A stretch of 64,000 nucleotides of DNA from Candidatus Accumulibacter proximus (GTDB lineage: Bacteria; Pseudomonadota; Gammaproteobacteria; Burkholderiales; Rhodocyclaceae), in the NCBI GenBank assembly GCA_016709675.1, contig JADJMH010000016.1:124001-188000 (forward strand). The letters run 5' to 3'. Both the position numbers and the translations under genes were made by a program. This document shows positions 60,544 through 64,000 of this stretch, piece by piece (position 1 is the first letter of the stretch; every line of letters begins with the position of its first letter). A model generated the notes under the pieces. That model worked only from the letters and a program-made list of their open reading frames with translations, had not been told where the DNA came from and did no database searches.

Positions 60544-62574
60544 ATGGTCGAAACGCGCAAAGAACTCCCGGACCCCGCCACGACCGAGGCAGCCCTCCCC
60601 GAGGGAACGACTGACACACCGAAGCGGCGCAGCAGGCCGAGCACAGTGCGCCGCAAGAAGCCTGTCGAGGCAGCGGCAACCGCCGCCGCCACGCCAACAG
60701 CCCCAGCAGGCCCACCAGCAGAGCAACGCGCTGCCAGTCTGCCCCCTGCAACTCCGGCAGCAGTCGTACCGCCGCCTTCCCCGGCGGCAACTCCGGCTTC
60801 CCACTCGCACGGCGACTTTTCCCGCCGCCTCGGCGACCGGCATCTGCTGGACTCCGGCGCGCTGGAAGACATCGATCGCATGACCAACATCGCACTCGGC
60901 CAGTTCAGCGGCGGCGTTTCGCCGGCCTCCCTGGCAATGGCCTATCTGGACTGGACGGTTCACCTGGCGGCCTCGCCCGGCAAGCAGTTTCAACTGGCAG
61001 CGAAAGCGGCGCGCAAGGCGATGCGCCTCGGAGCCTATGCCCTTTCGTCGGCGGTCACCGGCACGGCCGAACCGTGCATCAAGCCACTGCCCGGTGACCA
61101 TCGCTTCGACCATCCGGGCTGGCAGCGTTTTCCTTACAACGTGGTCTACCAGGGTTTCCTGCTCAATCAGCAGTGGTGGCACAACGCGACCACCGGCGTG
61201 CGCGGCGTTTCCAAGCACGGCGAAGCCGCCGTCTGGTTTACGGCCAAGCAGATTCTCGACATGTCGGCGCCGTGCAATGTCCCCTTCCTCAACCCTGAGA
61301 TCGTCGAGGCGACGACCAAGGAGCGCGGCGCCAACCTGGCACGCGGCGCCGAGTTCTATGGCGAGGATGTCCGTCGTTCGCTGCGCGACGAAAAGCCGGC
61401 CGGTATCGAGGCCTTCCGGGTAGGCGAGAACCTCGCCGTTACCCCGGGCAAGGTCGTTTATCGCAATCTGCTGATGGAGCTGATTCAGTATTCGCCGACT
61501 ACCGATACCGTCCAGCGCGAACCGGTGCTGATGCAGTCCGCGTGGATGATGAAGTATTACATCCTGGACCTGTCGCCGAACAACTCGCTGGTCAAGTACC
61601 TGGTCGATCGGGGCCACACCGTGTTCATGATCTCCTGGATGAACCCGCGGGCAGAGCACCGCGATCTGGGTATGCACGACTACCGCAAGCTCGGCACCAT
61701 GGCGGCAATCGACGCCATTTCCGACATCCTGCCCGGGCGCAGGATTCACACCGTTGGCTACTGCCTGGGGGGAATTCTGCTGACCATCGCCGCCGCTGCG
61801 ATGGCTCGCGACGGCGACGACCGTCTGGCCAGCATCAGCTTGTTCACCACCATGACCGACTTCACCGATGTCGGTGAGATCAACGTCTTCATGGACGCCA
61901 GCGAGGTTACCCTGCTCGAGGACATGATGTGGGAGAAGGGTTACCTGGGACACAAGCAGGTTTCGGGTGGCTTCCAGCTCCTCAAGTCAGCCGATCTGAT
62001 CTGGTCGAAAATGGTCCGCGAGTACTACCTTGGCCATCGCGAGCCGATGTTCGACCTGATGGCCTGGAATGCCGACGGCACGCGCATGCCCTATCGTCAG
62101 CACTCCGAGGTGCTGCGTCGCCTGTATGTCGATAACCAGCTGTTCCAGGGCAAGTACATGGTCGACGGGCGTGCGATTTCGATCAGCAACATCCATGCGC
62201 CGATGTTTGCCGTGGCGGCCGGGGCCGACCACGTGGCGCCGTGGCACTCGGTCTACAAGCTGCATCTGCAAAGCGACGCGACCGAACTGACTTTCGTCCT
62301 CACCAGCGGCGGGCACAACGTCGGCATCGTCAATGAACCGGGCCACCCCCGCCGGTCTTACCAGCTCAGCGTCTGCCGCGAAGGCGAACGTTTTCTTGAC
62401 GCCGAAACCTGGAAGCAGACGACGCCGGTGTATCAGGGATCCTGGTGGCCGGCTTGGCAAAAATGGCTCGAACAGCACTCCTCGGGGACCGAAGCAGCAC
62501 CGGCAATGGGCGCTCCCGACAAGGGCTACGAGCCGATCTGCGAGGCGCCGGGGACCTACATTTATCAACAGTGA
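60544..62574 (+). CDS. phaC: PHA synthase, long PhaC (class I/II type)
   Basis: A 676-residue synthase. Residues 1-95 are Pro/Ala-rich (ATAAATPTAPAGPPAEQRAA) and probably disordered. The core shows GYCLGG with nucleophile Cys407, Asp in AAGADHVAPW and His in SGGHNVGIVN. WWHNATTGVRGVSKHGEAAV and WPAWQKWLEQHSSG match class II/I synthases. It works without PhaE. A single-subunit synthase beside a two-subunit one suggests two granule types or substrate ranges. Confidence 0.94.
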   Translation: MVETRKELPDPATTEAALPEGTTDTPKRRSRPSTVRRKKPVEAAATAAATPTAPAGPPAEQRAASLPPATPAAVVPPPSPAATPASHSHGDFSRRLGDRHLLDSGALEDIDRMTNIALGQFSGGVSPASLAMAYLDWTVHLAASPGKQFQLAAKAARKAMRLGAYALSSAVTGTAEPCIKPLPGDHRFDHPGWQRFPYNVVYQGFLLNQQWWHNATTGVRGVSKHGEAAVWFTAKQILDMSAPCNVPFLNPEIVEATTKERGANLARGAEFYGEDVRRSLRDEKPAGIEAFRVGENLAVTPGKVVYRNLLMELIQYSPTTDTVQREPVLMQSAWMMKYYILDLSPNNSLVKYLVDRGHTVFMISWMNPRAEHRDLGMHDYRKLGTMAAIDAISDILPGRRIHTVGYCLGGILLTIAAAAMARDGDDRLASISLFTTMTDFTDVGEINVFMDASEVTLLEDMMWEKGYLGHKQVSGGFQLLKSADLIWSKMVREYYLGHREPMFDLMAWNADGTRMPYRQHSEVLRRLYVDNQLFQGKYMVDGRAISISNIHAPMFAVAAGADHVAPWHSVYKLHLQSDATELTFVLTSGGHNVGIVNEPGHPRRSYQLSVCREGERFLDAETWKQTTPVYQGSWWPAWQKWLEQHSSGTEAAPAMGAPDKGYEPICEAPGTYIYQQ

Positions 62575-62584
62575 CAGCCGGCAC

Positions 62585-62620
62585 TGGCTCGGTTGCCGAC
62601 AACGGTGACCGAGCCATTTC
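62585..62620 (+). terminator. possible terminator after phaC
   Basis: TGGCTCGGT and ACCGAGCCA form a 9-bp stem with a 14-base loop, followed by TTTCGTGCTT. The T-tract is short, so it is moderate at best. The following 100 bases hold nothing else. Confidence 0.45.
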
Positions 62621-62725
62621 GTGCTTGTCCCCCCGATCACACTTTCGTCACCGCACCGGACTCCCCACCAGCAGAACACCGATCTTGGCAGCGCTGCCGT
62701 CTTCAGCCGCAGCTGCCAGCTGACC

Positions 62726-64000
62726 TCAGTGATTCTCCGGATGCCCGATCTGGTAGGCGTCCCGCATCTCCCGCTTCAGCGTCTTGCCAGCCGCATTGCG
62801 TGGAAAGTCGTCCATGATCTGGACCGCGTGCAGGCGCTGGTAGCGGGCACCGACACGCTCGTTGATCCAGTCGAGCAGTTCGCCAGCGCTGACCGACGCA
62901 CCGGAGCGCAGAAGCACCGCCGCGACCGGCGTCTCGCCCCATTTTTCGTGGGCGACGCCGAAGACGGCGACTTCCCTCACCGCCGGGTGGCGGGCCGCGA
63001 CTTCTTCGACGTCCTTCGGGTAAATCTTGACCCCGCCGCTGTCGATCATGTCCTTCTTGCGGTCAACCAGGTAAAGATAGCCCTCGCCGTCGGTGTAACC
63101 GAGATCGCCAGTAAATAGCCAGCCGTCGCGGATCGCCTGCTCGGTGAGGTCCGGGCGACCGTAGTAGCCGAGCATCAGTGACGGCCCACGACCAACGATC
63201 TCGCCGACTTCCCCGGTTGCTGCGTCGCGACCATCCTCGCGCACGATGCGCATTTCGTAGAAGCACGGCGGTGACCCAACCGAGCCGGCCTTGCGTAGCG
63301 ACTGGGTCTTGTCGAGGATGGTCCAGAAACCCTCCGTGAGGCCGTACAGTTCATAAAATCGATCCGGCAAGAGGCGATTGAGCAGATCCTTGTGTTCCTG
63401 GTATAGCGGCGCTCCCAGTGAAAGGATCATCTCGAGTGAAGCGAGCTTGTCGGGCGAAAAATTCGGCGAGTGGAGCAAGGCAATGATCTGTGCCGGCACC
63501 ATCATGGTGTGCGTCACCTGCTCCCGAGCAATGATCTCGATCGCCTCTTCGGCGTTGAACTGCCGCTGCAGGACGTAGCGCGCGCCCAGATAGAAGCACG
63601 GCATCAGGGTCACGAAGGCGCCGTTGAAGACGATCGCGCCAGTGTGCAGTACCACCGATTCCGGTCGCATCCGCCATGCCGCGGCAAACAGGGTGCAATA
63701 CATCGAGCGCACGAAGTGGCTGTGCATGATGCCTTTTGGCAGCCCGGTGGTGCCGCTGGTATACATGACATTGAACAGATCGTCCTGGGTCAGTGCGACT
63801 GGCCGCGCGCGGCCTTCGGCATAGCTCTTCAGGAGCGCTTCGTAGCCAGGGTAGTCGGCTGTCGCCCCGTCGACCATCAGCACGTGCTCGGCACGCAGGC
63901 CGGGAAGCTCGTCGCGAACCTGATCGACCAGCGGCGCCATCGACCGCTGAGTGATCAGACAGACAGCCCCCGAGTCGCGCAACAGGCTGGCCAAACCAGG
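62726..64000 (-). CDS. acyl-CoA ligase (AMP-binding), 5' end outside the window
   Basis: The C-terminal 420 or so residues of an ANL enzyme; the start lies beyond 64000. It shows MYTSGTTGLPKGIMHSH, then YELYGLTEGFW, DLGYTDGEGYLYLVDRKKDM, and the catalytic Lys segment NAAGKTLKREMRDAYQIG. It activates a fatty or related acid. Converges with phaC. Substrate is unknown, but the PHA context suggests feeding acids into polymer precursors. Confidence 0.9.
   Translation of the reverse strand, partial: PGLASLLRDSGAVCLITQRSMAPLVDQVRDELPGLRAEHVLMVDGATADYPGYEALLKSYAEGRARPVALTQDDLFNVMYTSGTTGLPKGIMHSHFVRSMYCTLFAAAWRMRPESVVLHTGAIVFNGAFVTLMPCFYLGARYVLQRQFNAEEAIEIIAREQVTHTMMVPAQIIALLHSPNFSPDKLASLEMILSLGAPLYQEHKDLLNRLLPDRFYELYGLTEGFWTILDKTQSLRKAGSVGSPPCFYEMRIVREDGRDAATGEVGEIVGRGPSLMLGYYGRPDLTEQAIRDGWLFTGDLGYTDGEGYLYLVDRKKDMIDSGGVKIYPKDVEEVAARHPAVREVAVFGVAHEKWGETPVAAVLLRSGASVSAGELLDWINERVGARYQRLHAVQIMDDFPRNAAGKTLKREMRDAYQIGHPENH

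Noticed and set aside
60472..61953. A 493-codon minus-strand frame opposite phaC
   Set aside because: The plus strand encodes a complete PHA synthase with catalytic residues; the antisense frame has no recognisable motif.
1..64000. tRNA, rRNA or riboswitch genes
   Set aside because: No cloverleaf, rRNA core or known riboswitch pattern was recognised by eye; a covariance-model scan would be needed to exclude small RNAs.

Overview
The window is high-GC DNA from a betaproteobacterium. Its gene content fits the Rhodocyclales, and a polyphosphate- or PHA-accumulating organism of the Candidatus Accumulibacter type is my best guess. That guess rests on two polyhydroxyalkanoate (PHA) synthase systems, acetoacetyl-CoA ligase, EtfAB and the tmk-holB-pilZ-tatD housekeeping cluster. 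No rRNA or tRNA was seen to confirm it.

Layout. 0-10 kb is mostly housekeeping: a small CZB zinc-sensor protein, a cNMP-binding protein, tadA, an L,D-transpeptidase, an NRDE protein, ygfZ, then the overlapping run mltG-tmk-holB-pilZ-tatD-ankyrin protein, and a DnaQ/GIY-YIG fusion. 10-22 kb is acyl-CoA and energy metabolism: an alpha/beta hydrolase, acetoacetyl-CoA ligase, a thioesterase, an acyl-CoA dehydrogenase broken by one base, a FimV-like protein, a CbiM-like permease, etfBA, a TetR regulator with an apparent operator, and glpK.

22-23.7 kb is a scar-like boundary. It holds the tail of an IS21 IstB gene, the C-terminal end of a RES-domain toxin, an intact antitoxin/PIN-toxin pair, about 400 bp of tandem GACCCC-type repeats, and a perfect 13-bp inverted repeat.

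23.7-53.1 kb is the centrepiece: about 29 kb, 20 genes, all on the minus strand, encoding an apparently complete extracellular contractile injection system (eCIS, Afp/PVC-like). In transcription order it encodes a DUF4255 tail terminator, an unknown 363-aa protein, the sheath, three gp19-type tube proteins, a DUF5908 protein, a LysM hub, a Vgr-like spike, a 62-aa protein, a gp25 wedge, a spike tip, a 1478-aa gp47-like baseplate protein, a 914-aa tail fibre with a self-cleaving S74 chaperone domain, a second baseplate protein, a six-repeat beta protein, a tape-measure protein with an internal duplication, an AAA+ ATPase, a 1698-aa modular effector, and a small AT-richer gene that overlaps the effector and looks like its immunity gene.

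53-64 kb holds a two-HD-domain HD-GYP protein and a PHA region: class III phaC and phaE, a split MaoC-type hydratase, a thiolase, a short-chain dehydrogenase, a second larger PhaC on the plus strand, and the 3' part of an acyl-CoA ligase cut by the window edge. Together these could turn acyl-CoA or acetoacetyl-CoA into (R)-3-hydroxyacyl-CoA and polymer.

The least explained parts are the eCIS effector (swapped C-terminus, palindromic repeats captured in frame), the WxxI-repeat insertion in the large baseplate protein, and the six-repeat beta protein.
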